From Plantibacter sp050587525 (GTDB taxonomy: Bacteria; Actinomycetota; Actinomycetes; Actinomycetales; Microbacteriaceae), in assembly GCF_050587525.1 (NCBI RefSeq), contig NZ_JBOBFT010000016.1, positions 1-64,000 of the forward strand: 64,000 bases of DNA. The letters are read 5' to 3'. A model generated the notes under the pieces. The model did no database searches and was not told the origin of the DNA. It saw only the letters and a list, made by a program, of their open reading frames with translations. Positions 26,536 to 34,762 of the stretch are shown here, in pieces (the stretch's first letter is position 1; every line of letters begins with the position of its first letter). Made by a program: the position numbers and the translations under genes.

Positions 26536-27469
26536 TCTCCGCCGCGGTGGGCGTCCAAGCGGCGCCCGCTGCGGCATTGCCGCGAATCTGCTCCGGCGTC
26601 GTCGCCCCCGCGATGACGCTGCTCATGACGGGCTGCGCGAGCAACCAGCCGAACGTCGCTTCCAACATCGTGATGCCGCGCTCGTCGCAGAACGCCTGGA
26701 AGCGCTCGATGTCATCCCACGGCGCCGCGTCCAGCAGGTGCTTGCGCTGACGGATGAGCCGGCTGTCCGACGGGCCGCCCGATCGCGTGAACTTGCCCGT
26801 GAACAGCCCGTTGTAGAGCGGGAAGTAGGGCAGGAATCCGATGCCGGTGCGCTCGATGGCCGGGAAGAGTTCGTCCTCCGCCTGCCGCACGAGCAGGCTG
26901 TACTCGTTCTGCGCGGAGACGAACGCCGTGTGCTGCTGCGCCTTCGCTGCCCAGTCGGCGTCGACGAGCTGCCACGCGGCGAAGTTGGAGTGGCCGTAGT
27001 AGCGGATCTTGCCCTCCGCCACGAGCTCGTCGAGCGCGCCGAGCGTCTCCTCGACGGGTGTGTTCGGGTCCGGGGTGTGGAGCTGGTACAGGTCGATCCA
27101 ATCGGACCGCAGACGGCGGAGCGATCCCTCGACCGCGAGCTTGATGTATCGCCTGGACCCCTTCGCGCCCCAGTGCGGAACGGGGCTGTCGAATGCCTCG
27201 TGGCCGAACTTCGTGGCCACGACCACCCGGTCCCGGCGGTCGCCGAGCGCGTTGCCGAGCATCGTCTCGCTCAGGCCGTAGGACTTCCCGTAGATGTCTG
27301 CGGTGTCGAAGAGCGTGACGCCGGCATCGATCGCCGCGTCCACGACGGCATCGGTCCCCGCCTGTTCCTCCGTGACGGTGCCTGAGCGACCGAAGTTGTT
27401 GCAGCCGATGCCGACGGCGGAGACGCGGAGGCCGCTGCGGCCCAGGGAACGGAAGGAAGTGTCAGCCAT
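26486..27469 (-). CDS. Aldo/keto reductase
   Basis: A 327-residue NADPH-dependent oxidoreductase of the AKR superfamily (beta/alpha barrel, YajO/PdxI-like subgroup). The catalytic tetrad is visible: Asp in LFDTADIYG, Tyr in the same segment, Lys in VVATKFG and His in YQLHTPDPN. The C-terminal VIAGATTPEQIRGN binds the cofactor phosphate. The substrate is unknown. On the minus strand TAGCCT, which also contains the stop codon of the upstream membrane-protein gene, lies 6 nt before the ATG, so this gene may have its own leaderless transcript. The 3' end overlaps the BCCT gene end by 50 bp in convergent orientation. Confidence 0.9.
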   Translation of the reverse strand: MADTSFRSLGRSGLRVSAVGIGCNNFGRSGTVTEEQAGTDAVVDAAIDAGVTLFDTADIYGKSYGLSETMLGNALGDRRDRVVVATKFGHEAFDSPVPHWGAKGSRRYIKLAVEGSLRRLRSDWIDLYQLHTPDPNTPVEETLGALDELVAEGKIRYYGHSNFAAWQLVDADWAAKAQQHTAFVSAQNEYSLLVRQAEDELFPAIERTGIGFLPYFPLYNGLFTGKFTRSGGPSDSRLIRQRKHLLDAAPWDDIERFQAFCDERGITMLEATFGWLLAQPVMSSVIAGATTPEQIRGNAAAGAAWTPTAAEITEISELFPPEARPEA

Positions 27470-27478
27470 GCTCCCAGG

Positions 27479-28108
27479 CTAGCCCTGCGACCCGAACGGA
27501 CCCTGCGGCCCGCCGGGGTGCTGCGGCTGTTGTGGCTGGCGCCGCTGGCCGTCGTGCCGTGGCGGGAACTGCCCGGGGTACGGGTTCGACGGGGAGCCCC
27601 AGCCTTCGAGGGGCATCGGGTAGCCGCGCTGGGCGATGAGCCACGGTTCGTACCGTGCCTGGCCGAAGCCCAGGATGAGCGCCCAGACCACTGGCAGGAA
27701 GATCCCGAGCACGAGGAAGCCGGTGTCCTTGCGGAAGGCGATGTTCGTCCGGTTCATGCCGATGTACAGGAAGACGAGCGTCACGATCGAGCCGTACGGG
27801 ATCAGGATGCACAGCGCCCACCACCCGCTCTGCCCGCCGAGGCGTAGCCACGTCCAGTACTGGTAGACCGGCACCCACGCCTTCCAGCGTTCGATGCCGA
27901 CCTTGGCGAAGAGCGCCTGAAGCGCGATTCCGAGGATGACGTAGGTGATGGCGAAGGTCACGAGCAGGATCACGCCGGTGACGAACAGGATCGTGAAGAC
28001 CATCGCGGCGACGCGGCCGGAATCGGGGTGCGGGTCCGGAACGGTGGCCAGCGCCGTGGCGAGCGCGGATCCGGTCAGCGACTGGTCGAGCAGCTGGTGC
28101 AGTGGCAT
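27479..28108 (-). CDS. DUF5684-like integral membrane protein
   Basis: A 209-residue protein with four hydrophobic segments (about residues 35-165) and a Pro/Gln/Gly-rich C-terminal tail (about 170-209). The segment FAKVGIERWKAWVPVYQYW after the first helix is typical of the small-membrane-protein family annotated DUF5684; its function is not known. GGGGAG lies about 8 nt before the ATG, and TAGGCT about 29 nt upstream is a possible -10 box. It is followed by the aldo/keto reductase with only 9 bp between. Confidence 0.75.
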   Translation of the reverse strand: MPLHQLLDQSLTGSALATALATVPDPHPDSGRVAAMVFTILFVTGVILLVTFAITYVILGIALQALFAKVGIERWKAWVPVYQYWTWLRLGGQSGWWALCILIPYGSIVTLVFLYIGMNRTNIAFRKDTGFLVLGIFLPVVWALILGFGQARYEPWLIAQRGYPMPLEGWGSPSNPYPGQFPPRHDGQRRQPQQPQHPGGPQGPFGSQG

Positions 28109-28239
28109 CGTGGGACTCCCCTGGTCGTCGGCGTGGCCAGCCTAGTCCGGACGCGGCCCGAGACTGCTCCACAGGCCGCGATTTCGCGGAGTCGTCCACA
28201 GATCGCTTCCGCAGCCTGCGGGAGCCTGAGGACCGCTCG

Positions 28240-28245
28240 TAGCGT
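28240..28245 (+). promoter_or_regulatory. Candidate -10 box, leaderless ogt mRNA
   Basis: TAGCGT ends 6 nt before the ATG at 28252. The GGAG that follows is too close to the start to work as a ribosome binding site. Confidence 0.4.
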
Positions 28246-28251
28246 CGGAGC

Positions 28252-28821
28252 ATGACAACGAACAGCACGACAACGACCAGCACGATCACAACCGCGACTC
28301 CCCCGCAGACGCCGGATCTCCTCACGAGCTTCGTCCGGATGCCGAGTCCCATCGGCAGGCTCCAGCTCGTGTCGGACGGCCACGTCCTCACCTCGGTGAG
28401 CATCGAGCAGAACGGCGACCTCCCGTTCGATGGGCTCGACGAACGGCCGGACGAACTCCTCCTCGGTGCGGTCGATGAACTCGAGGCCTACTTCTCGGGC
28501 GATCCGGCAGGATTCTCCGTTCCGATCGGTCCGGCCGGGACGCCCTTCCAGCAGGCGGTCTGGCACGAACTCGCCGCGGTTCCGTTCGGGACGACGACGA
28601 GCTACGGGCACCTCGCGATGGCGGCGGGCGCGCCGCTCGGCGGACGAGCGGCAGGGCAGGCGGTCCGGGCGAATCCAGTGGCCGTCCTGATCCCGTGCCA
28701 TCGGGTGCTCGCATCGGGAGGACGGCTCACCCCATACGCTGGAGTGAACCGCTCCGGCGGCAACGGACCGGCCACCAAGGAGTGGTTGCTGGCTCACGAA
28801 GGGATCGAGTACCGCACATGA
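28252..28821 (+). CDS. ogt: Methylated-DNA--protein-cysteine methyltransferase
   Basis: A 189-residue suicide repair protein that takes methyl groups from O6-methylguanine (and O4-methylthymine) onto a cysteine. The acceptor cysteine lies in the universal VLIPCHRVLASGG motif (about residue 148), preceded by the helix-turn-helix region VPFGTTTSYGHLA and the Asn/Arg region AVRANPV. An N-terminal Thr-rich extension of about 22 residues is unusual but may be disordered. The stop overlaps the start of the glycosylase gene by 4 bp (ATGA), giving a two-gene alkylation-repair operon. Confidence 0.93.
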   Translation: MTTNSTTTTSTITTATPPQTPDLLTSFVRMPSPIGRLQLVSDGHVLTSVSIEQNGDLPFDGLDERPDELLLGAVDELEAYFSGDPAGFSVPIGPAGTPFQQAVWHELAAVPFGTTTSYGHLAMAAGAPLGGRAAGQAVRANPVAVLIPCHRVLASGGRLTPYAGVNRSGGNGPATKEWLLAHEGIEYRT

Positions 28822-29399
28822 CCGAACGCGCACCGCTCATCGTGGGAGATGACGGCCGATCCCGCTGCTCATGGGTTGGCATCGACCCCGAGTATCAGCG
28901 GTACCACGACGAGGAGTGGGGAACCGCGCTCATCGGCGATCAGCGGGTGTTCGAGAAGATCAGCCTCGAAGGCTTCCAGGCAGGACTCTCCTGGATCACG
29001 ATCCTGCGGAAACGCCCCGCCTTCCGGGAGGTCTTCCACGACTTCGACATCGCCGCCGTCGCCGCGATGACGGACGACGACGTCGAGACGCTCCTCCAGG
29101 ACGCGCGAATCATCCGGCACCGAGGCAAGATCACCGCGGCCATCAGCAACGCACGCACGACGCTCGCCCTGGGCGAGAGCCTGTCCGACCTCGTGTGGAG
29201 CTTCGCGCCCACGGGCACGCTGCGGCCCCGACCCGTCGTCTGGGAGGATGTGCCCGCGGTCACCCCGGAGTCCACGGAGCTGAGCAAGACGCTCCGGAAA
29301 CGAGGCTACAAGTTCGTCGGGCCCACAACGATGTACGCGCTCATGCAGTCGGCCGGGCTCGTGGACGACCATTTCGCAGGGTGCTGGCGCGCGGCCTGA
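28818..29399 (+). CDS. tag: DNA-3-methyladenine glycosylase I
   Basis: A 193-residue Tag-family glycosylase that removes 3-methyladenine from alkylated DNA. Family motifs include RCSWVGIDPEYQRYHDEEWG near the N-terminus, with the catalytic glutamate region, FEKISLEGFQAGLSW near residue 45, and the C-terminal YKFVGPTTMYALMQSAGLVDDH. Length matches the family. The ATG at 28818 overlaps the ogt stop, so the two repair enzymes are translated together. The stop is followed directly by the 15-bp repeat region. Confidence 0.93.
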   Translation: MTERAPLIVGDDGRSRCSWVGIDPEYQRYHDEEWGTALIGDQRVFEKISLEGFQAGLSWITILRKRPAFREVFHDFDIAAVAAMTDDDVETLLQDARIIRHRGKITAAISNARTTLALGESLSDLVWSFAPTGTLRPRPVVWEDVPAVTPESTELSKTLRKRGYKFVGPTTMYALMQSAGLVDDHFAGCWRAA

Positions 29400-29447
29400 T
29401 CGACCCGGTCCGGGAGACCTGGCCTGCGCGACGCGGTCTGCGCTGCC

Positions 29448-29530
29448 CTGGCCGGCCCAGCTCCGGCCGGCCCAGTTCAGGTCAGCCCAGCTCCGGCCGG
29501 CCCAGTTCAGGTCAGCCCAGCTCCGGCAGG
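29448..29530. repeat. 15-bp minisatellite downstream of tag
   Basis: Five to six units alternate between CGGCCGGCCCAG(C/T)TC and AGGTCAGCCCAGCTC, giving a 30-bp higher-order period. In the frame that follows the tag stop, it reads as AGPAP/AGPVQ/VSPAP pentapeptides, but no start or gene is supported there. It lies between the convergent ends of tag and yaaA. Confidence 0.8.
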
Positions 29531-29586
29531 CCGTGCCCGGCCTGCGCGACCCGGCCTGCGCCGTCGGTGCCCGAGTTCCGGCCAGC

Positions 29587-30357
29587 TCAGACGACGAGGG
29601 CCAGTTCGGCCGGCAGTCCTCCGCGATCAGCATCGGGCTCACCGTGGGGTTCCAAGCGGAATCCGGCGATGGCCGCCCAGTCGACGAGTTCGTCGATCGT
29701 CTGGAAATCCAGACCAGCATCGAGCAACGCCCTCGTGAACCGGCCCTTCGCCTGCTTGTTGAAGTGGTTGAGGGCACGGCGGGCGCCGTCTGGCCCCTCG
29801 GTGAGCACCCGGAGGAACACGGCACCGGGCCGCACGGGCACCGGACCGAGCCCGACGTACCCCTCCGAACGAAGGTCGAGGAGCAGCCCTGTCGTCGCAG
29901 CGAGTTCCGCCGCGACAGGCGCCGCCCAGTGACGACGCAGCACGAACCCGGGCACACGCGAATCGTGCGACAGTCGGTACGCGGGGACCTCGTCGAGCCC
30001 GCCGACGGGCCCGAGCAGCGCGGAGTGCACCACGAGGTGCTCGCCCGCGAACGCGCGAGCGGCATCCGACAGGCTCGGGGCGTCCAGGCCGTCGTAGAGC
30101 ACACCCGTGTACCGGTCGATCGCCGGCATCGTCGGCGAGGAAGCGAGCACGCGGTTGCGCGCCACTTCACCGTGCTGCTTCGGACCGAGCTTCAACGCCG
30201 TGATCGTCGCCGCCTCATCGGAAGCGAGGGACACAACAGCATCGACGAGTTCACCGCGCAACGACGAGAGCCCCGGAAAGCGCAGGTTCGCACAGTCCAG
30301 GGCTCTTCCGCCGCCGCCGTCCCGCTTCGTCTCCGAAGGGGGAAGGAGGATCAGCAC
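29587..30357 (-). CDS. yaaA: YaaA/UPF0246 family protein (peroxide stress)
   Basis: A 256-residue protein of the YaaA (DUF328) family, which in E. coli limits free iron and protects DNA during peroxide stress. The N-terminal MLILLPPSETKRDGG is diagnostic; YTGVLYDGL near residue 83, HSALLGPVGGLD near residue 110 and FNKQAKGRFTRALL near residue 200 support it. The GTG start lies 4 bp after the atpC stop with no clear ribosome binding site, so it is probably read as the last gene of the ATP synthase operon. The family function is known only in part. Confidence 0.88.
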   Translation of the reverse strand: MLILLPPSETKRDGGGGRALDCANLRFPGLSSLRGELVDAVVSLASDEAATITALKLGPKQHGEVARNRVLASSPTMPAIDRYTGVLYDGLDAPSLSDAARAFAGEHLVVHSALLGPVGGLDEVPAYRLSHDSRVPGFVLRRHWAAPVAAELAATTGLLLDLRSEGYVGLGPVPVRPGAVFLRVLTEGPDGARRALNHFNKQAKGRFTRALLDAGLDFQTIDELVDWAAIAGFRLEPHGEPDADRGGLPAELALVV

Positions 30358-30361
30358 TCGG

Positions 30362-30637
30362 CTACGAGTTGCTCACGAGGGTGGCGTTGCCGGCCACCAC
30401 CGTGACGGTGTTGTTCTCGACGGAGAGGAAGCCGTCTTCCGCGTTCGCGACGACCTTCGAGCCGTCGTCGAGCGTGACGCGCACCTCACCGGAAGCGAGG
30501 ATGGCAAGCATCGGCTCGTGTCCGGGAAGGATACCGATCTCGCCGTCGACGGTCTTCGCGATCAGCTGGCGCGCCTGGCCGGACCACACTTCGTGGTCGG
30601 CCGCGACGACGCTCACGGTCAGAGGAGCGGAGGCCAT
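30362..30637 (-). CDS. atpC: ATP synthase epsilon subunit (short form)
   Basis: A 91-residue epsilon subunit of F1. The N-terminal beta-sandwich is complete (LTVSVVAADHEVWSGQA, DGEIGILPGHEPMLAIL, FLSVENNTVTVVAG). The C-terminal two-helix domain found in most bacteria (full length 130-140 residues) is absent; the protein ends just after the sandwich. That domain inhibits ATP hydrolysis in other bacteria, so control must differ here. The short form is known in some actinobacteria. The ATG at 30637 was preferred to an in-frame start 11 codons earlier, which would overlap atpD. It lies 2 bp after atpD. Confidence 0.93.
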   Translation of the reverse strand: MASAPLTVSVVAADHEVWSGQARQLIAKTVDGEIGILPGHEPMLAILASGEVRVTLDDGSKVVANAEDGFLSVENNTVTVVAGNATLVSNS

Positions 30638-30639
30638 GA

Positions 30640-32106
30640 TTAGCCGTTCTCCTTCTGGATCTGCGCCCAACGCTCTTCGACGTCGTTGATGTCACCGACG
30701 TTGAAGAAGGCCTGCTCGGCCACGTGGTCGAACTCGCCCTTGGCGATCGCGTCGAAGGACTCGATCGTGTTCTTCAGCGGAACCGTCGAACCCTCGACAC
30801 CGGTGAACTTCTTCGCCATGTAGGTGTTCTGCGAGAGGAACTGCTGGATGCGGCGCGCACGCGACACCGTGACCTTGTCCTCTTCCGAGAGCTCGTCGAC
30901 ACCGAGGATCGCGATGATCTCCTGCAGTTCCTTGTTCTTCTGCAGGATCTGCTTGACCGTCGTGGCCACGCGGTAGTGGTCGGCGCCCAAGTAGCGGGGG
31001 TCGAGGATACGGCTCGTGGAGGTCAGCGGGTCGACGGCCGGGTAGAGGCCCTTCGATGCGATCTCACGCGAGAGCTCGGTCGTCGCGTCGAGGTGCGCGA
31101 ACGTCGTTGCCGGAGCCGGGTCGGTGTAGTCGTCGGCAGGAACGTAGATGGCCTGCAGCGAGGTGATCGAGTGACCACGCGTCGAGGTGATGCGCTCCTG
31201 GAGGAGACCCATCTCGTCAGCGAGGTTCGGCTGGTAGCCGACGGCGGAAGGCATACGACCGAGCAGGGTCGACACCTCGGAACCGGCCTGCGTGAAGCGG
31301 AAGATGTTGTCGATGAACAACAGCACGTCCTGCTTCTGCACGTCACGGAAGTACTCCGCCATGGTCAGAGCCGAGAGGGCGACGCGCAGACGCGTTCCCG
31401 GCGGCTCGTCCATCTGGCCGAAGACGAGGGCGGTCTTCTCGAAGACGCCTGCTTCTTCCATCTCGTGGATGAGGTCGTTGCCCTCACGGGTGCGCTCACC
31501 GACACCGGCGAACACCGACACACCACCGTGGTCCTGCGCGACGCGCTGGATCATCTCCTGGATGAGGACGGTCTTGCCGACACCTGCACCACCGAAGAGG
31601 CCGATCTTGCCACCGAGGACGTACGGCGTGAGGAGGTCGATGACCTTGATGCCGGTCTCGAACAGCTGCGTCTTGGACTCGAGCTGGTCGAATGCCGGCG
31701 GCTGACGGTGGATCGGCCAGCGCTCGGTGATCTCGATCTGCTCGCCCGGCTCAGCGTTGAGCACCTCGCCGAGGACGTTGAAGACCTTGCCCTTGGTGAC
31801 GTCGCCGACGGGAACCGAGATCGGCTCGCCCGTGTCGGTGACTTCCTGGCCGCGGACCAGACCGTCGGTCGGCTTCAGCGCGATGGCGCGAACCACGTCA
31901 TCGCCGAGGTGCTGTGCGACCTCGAGCGTGAGGACCGAGGTCTCCTCGCCGATGGTGACGTTGGTCTTCAGCGCGTTGTAGATGCCGGGAATGGCATCGT
32001 GCGGGAACTCGATGTCGACGACGGGGCCCGTCACTCGCGAGATTCGGCCGATGGCGCCGGCCTTCACCGCGGCAGCGCCCTGCTCGGCAGTTGCGTTGGG
32101 GGTCAT
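30640..32106 (-). CDS. atpD: ATP synthase beta subunit
   Basis: A 488-residue catalytic subunit of F1. The P-loop GGAGVGKT is at residues 172-179, followed by the catalytic glutamate in GVGERTREGNDL, the Walker B region VLLFIDNIFRF and the DELSEEDK segment (the DELSEED lever) near residue 395. Length and sequence are standard. It sits between atpG and atpC in the usual order, with 40 bp to the gamma gene and 2 bp to epsilon. Confidence 0.98.
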   Translation of the reverse strand: MTPNATAEQGAAAVKAGAIGRISRVTGPVVDIEFPHDAIPGIYNALKTNVTIGEETSVLTLEVAQHLGDDVVRAIALKPTDGLVRGQEVTDTGEPISVPVGDVTKGKVFNVLGEVLNAEPGEQIEITERWPIHRQPPAFDQLESKTQLFETGIKVIDLLTPYVLGGKIGLFGGAGVGKTVLIQEMIQRVAQDHGGVSVFAGVGERTREGNDLIHEMEEAGVFEKTALVFGQMDEPPGTRLRVALSALTMAEYFRDVQKQDVLLFIDNIFRFTQAGSEVSTLLGRMPSAVGYQPNLADEMGLLQERITSTRGHSITSLQAIYVPADDYTDPAPATTFAHLDATTELSREIASKGLYPAVDPLTSTSRILDPRYLGADHYRVATTVKQILQKNKELQEIIAILGVDELSEEDKVTVSRARRIQQFLSQNTYMAKKFTGVEGSTVPLKNTIESFDAIAKGEFDHVAEQAFFNVGDINDVEERWAQIQKENG

Positions 32107-32146
32107 GTTCTTTTCTCTTCTCTGTCTCTACAGATACGTGTGCGTG

Positions 32147-33046
32147 TTACTTGGCGGACGAGAGCGCGTCAGCGCCACCGACGATTTCGGAGATCTGCTG
32201 CGTGATCTCGGCCTGCCTGGCGTTGTTGCGAAGGCGCGTGTAGTCGGTGATGAGCTTCTCGGCGTTGTCGCTCGCGGACTTCATCGCCTTCTGCGTTGCA
32301 GCGTGCTTCGCAGCGGACGACTGCAGCAGAGCGTTGAAGATGCGGCTCTCGATGTACGTCGGGAGGAGTGCATCGAGCACGCTCTCGGCGTCCGGTTCGA
32401 ATTCGTAGAGCGGGAGGACCGAACGATCGGTGGGCTCCTCCACACCTTCCACGACCTCGAGCGGCAGGAGACGGACGACCTCCGGGGTCTGCGTCATCAT
32501 GCTCACGAGGCGGTTGTAGACGATGTGGATCTCGTCGACGCCGCCGTCCTTCGCGTCCTTCAGGAAGGCCTCGAGGATGGCTGCGCTGATCTCCTGCGCG
32601 GTGGCGAAGTCGGGGTTCTCGGTGTTGCCGACCCACGATCCGGCCGACTCGCGCCGACGGAAGGTGAAGTAGGCGACGGCCTTGCGACCCACGAGGTAGT
32701 GCGTGACTTCCTTGCCCTGACTCTGCAGCAGTTCGGTCAGCTCGCTGGCTTCACGGAGGACCTGCGAGTTGAACGCGCCGGCGAGGCCGCGGTCCGAAGC
32801 GAACACGACGACCGCAGCGCGCTCAACCTTCTCCGGCTCGGTCGTGAGCACGTGGTCGACGTTCGAGTACGTCGCGACGGCGGACACGGCCCGAGTGATC
32901 GCACGAGAGTACGGTCCGGATGCCGCCACCCGCGCCTGCGCCTTCTGAATGCGCGACGCGGCGATGAGCTCCATCGCCTTCGTGATCTTCTTGGTCGTCT
33001 GCGCAGACTTGATCTTCTGCGTGTAGACCCGGAGTTGAGCGCCCAT
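32147..33046 (-). CDS. atpG: ATP synthase gamma subunit
   Basis: A 299-residue rotor shaft subunit of F1. The conserved N-terminal helix (MGAQLRVYTQKIKSAQTTKKITKAMELIA) and C-terminal helix (MKSASDNAEKLITDYTRLRNNARQAEITQQ) form the coiled coil that turns inside alpha3beta3. FASDRGLAGAFN near residue 88 is a family marker. It lies 3 bp after atpA. Confidence 0.97.
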   Translation of the reverse strand: MGAQLRVYTQKIKSAQTTKKITKAMELIAASRIQKAQARVAASGPYSRAITRAVSAVATYSNVDHVLTTEPEKVERAAVVVFASDRGLAGAFNSQVLREASELTELLQSQGKEVTHYLVGRKAVAYFTFRRRESAGSWVGNTENPDFATAQEISAAILEAFLKDAKDGGVDEIHIVYNRLVSMMTQTPEVVRLLPLEVVEGVEEPTDRSVLPLYEFEPDAESVLDALLPTYIESRIFNALLQSSAAKHAATQKAMKSASDNAEKLITDYTRLRNNARQAEITQQISEIVGGADALSSAK

Positions 33047-33049
33047 GGG

Positions 33050-34678
33050 CTAGCGGCGACCCTTCACGATCTTCTCCTGGTTGACGTCTTCAACCGGGAG
33101 CTCCTCAAACTGTTCGGAGCCGAGGGACTTGCCCTCGCTCGTCTGGAACTCGAGGGCGAACTTGTCGACCTCGGTCTCCAGGGTCGCGACCGTCGCGTCG
33201 TCGAGCACGTTCGTGTCGCGCAGCGTGGTCAGGACGTCGGTGTTGCGGCCGAGGTAGTCGAGCAGTTCGCGCTCGAAGCGCAGCACGTCCTCGACGGGCA
33301 CCTCGTCGAGCTTGCCCTTGGTTCCGGCCCAGATCGAGACGACCTGCTCCTCGACGGGGTACGGCGAGTACTGCGGCTGCTTGAGCAGCTCGGTGAGGCG
33401 TGCGCCTCGGGCGAGCTGACGGCGGCTCGTCGCGTCGAGGTCGGACGCGAACATCGCGAAGGCCTCGAGCGAGCGGTACTGGGCCAGTTCCAGCTTCAAG
33501 GTTCCGGAGACCTTCTTGATGCTCTTGACCTGGGCGTCGCCACCGACGCGGGAGACGGAGATACCGACGTCGACCGCGGGACGCTGGTTGGCGTTGAAAA
33601 GGTCGGACTGGAGGAAGATCTGGCCGTCGGTGATCGAGATCACGTTGGTCGGGATGTACGCCGAGACGTCGTTGGCCTTGGTCTCGATGATGGGCAGACC
33701 CGTCATCGAACCGGCGCCGAGCTCGTCGGACAGCTTCGCGCAACGCTCCAGCAGACGGGAGTGCAGGTAGAAGACGTCACCGGGGTATGCCTCACGTCCC
33801 GGCGGACGGCGCAGGAGGAGCGAAACGGCACGGTAGGCCTCGGCCTGCTTCGACAGGTCGTCGAAGATGATGAGGACGTGCTTGCCGCCGTACATCCAGT
33901 GCTGGCCGATGGCCGAACCGGTGTAGGGCGCGAGGTACTTGAAGCCGGCGGGGTCGGATGCGGGCGAGGCGACGATCGTCGTGTACTCGAGCGCTCCGGC
34001 CTCTTCCAGGGCACCCTTCACCGAAGCGATGGTGGAGCCCTTCTGGCCGATGGCGACGTAGATGCAGCGGACCTGCTTGTTCGGGTCGCCCGTCTCCCAG
34101 TTGGCCTTCTGGTTGATGATCGTGTCGATCGCGATGGCCGTCTTACCGGTCTGGCGGTCGCCGATGATGAGCTGACGCTGACCGCGGCCGACGGGGATCA
34201 TGGCGTCGATCGCCTTGATGCCGGTCTGGAGCGGCTCGTGGACCGACTTGCGCTGCATGACGCCGGGGGCCTGCAGCTCGAGAGCGCGGCGACCTTCCGA
34301 TGCGATGTCGCCGAGTCCGTCGATCGGGTTGCCGAGCGGGTCCACAACGCGGCCGAGGTAGCCGTCGCCGACGGGAACCGAGAGGACTTCGCCCGTACGG
34401 GTGACCTCGAGGCCTTCGACGATGTTGCCGAACTCGCCAAGGACCACGACGCCGATCTCGTTCTCGTCGAGGTTCAGGGCCAGGCCGAGGGTGCCGTCCG
34501 CGAAGCGGAGGAGCTCGTTGGCCATGGCGCCCGGGAGGCCTTCGACGTGTGCGATGCCATCAGCAGCGTCGATCACGTGACCGACCTCGGTCGCCGCGGC
34601 CTTGCCGGGCTCGTAGGCCTTGACGAAGTCCTTGAGAGCATCCCGGATCTCGTCCGGGCTGATCGTGAGTTCTGCCAT
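33050..34678 (-). CDS. atpA: ATP synthase alpha subunit
   Basis: A 542-residue nucleotide-binding subunit of F1, standard length. The P-loop GDRQTGKT is near residue 171, and YVAIGQKGSTIASV and VLIIFDDLSKQAEAYR (Walker B) follow. Two ATGs stand side by side at 34681 and 34678; the second is placed better behind the AAAAGGA ribosome binding site. An 84-bp gap separates it from atpH. Confidence 0.97.
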   Translation of the reverse strand: MAELTISPDEIRDALKDFVKAYEPGKAAATEVGHVIDAADGIAHVEGLPGAMANELLRFADGTLGLALNLDENEIGVVVLGEFGNIVEGLEVTRTGEVLSVPVGDGYLGRVVDPLGNPIDGLGDIASEGRRALELQAPGVMQRKSVHEPLQTGIKAIDAMIPVGRGQRQLIIGDRQTGKTAIAIDTIINQKANWETGDPNKQVRCIYVAIGQKGSTIASVKGALEEAGALEYTTIVASPASDPAGFKYLAPYTGSAIGQHWMYGGKHVLIIFDDLSKQAEAYRAVSLLLRRPPGREAYPGDVFYLHSRLLERCAKLSDELGAGSMTGLPIIETKANDVSAYIPTNVISITDGQIFLQSDLFNANQRPAVDVGISVSRVGGDAQVKSIKKVSGTLKLELAQYRSLEAFAMFASDLDATSRRQLARGARLTELLKQPQYSPYPVEEQVVSIWAGTKGKLDEVPVEDVLRFERELLDYLGRNTDVLTTLRDTNVLDDATVATLETEVDKFALEFQTSEGKSLGSEQFEELPVEDVNQEKIVKGRR

Positions 34679-34762
34679 CATGTTCCTTTTGGTTGTGGAA
34701 CCCTTCGGTTCCGAGAGGTGCGATCCGTCAGGATCAACGTCTGAGTTGTGGTGGCCGTCGGG

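Noticed and set aside
29448..29530. Coding extension of tag through the repeat
   Set aside because: The tag stop is at its usual place and the protein already has full family length, so the repeat is treated as intergenic.
31982..34744. 920-codon plus-strand frame
   Set aside because: It is antisense to atpG and atpA, which are certain genes.
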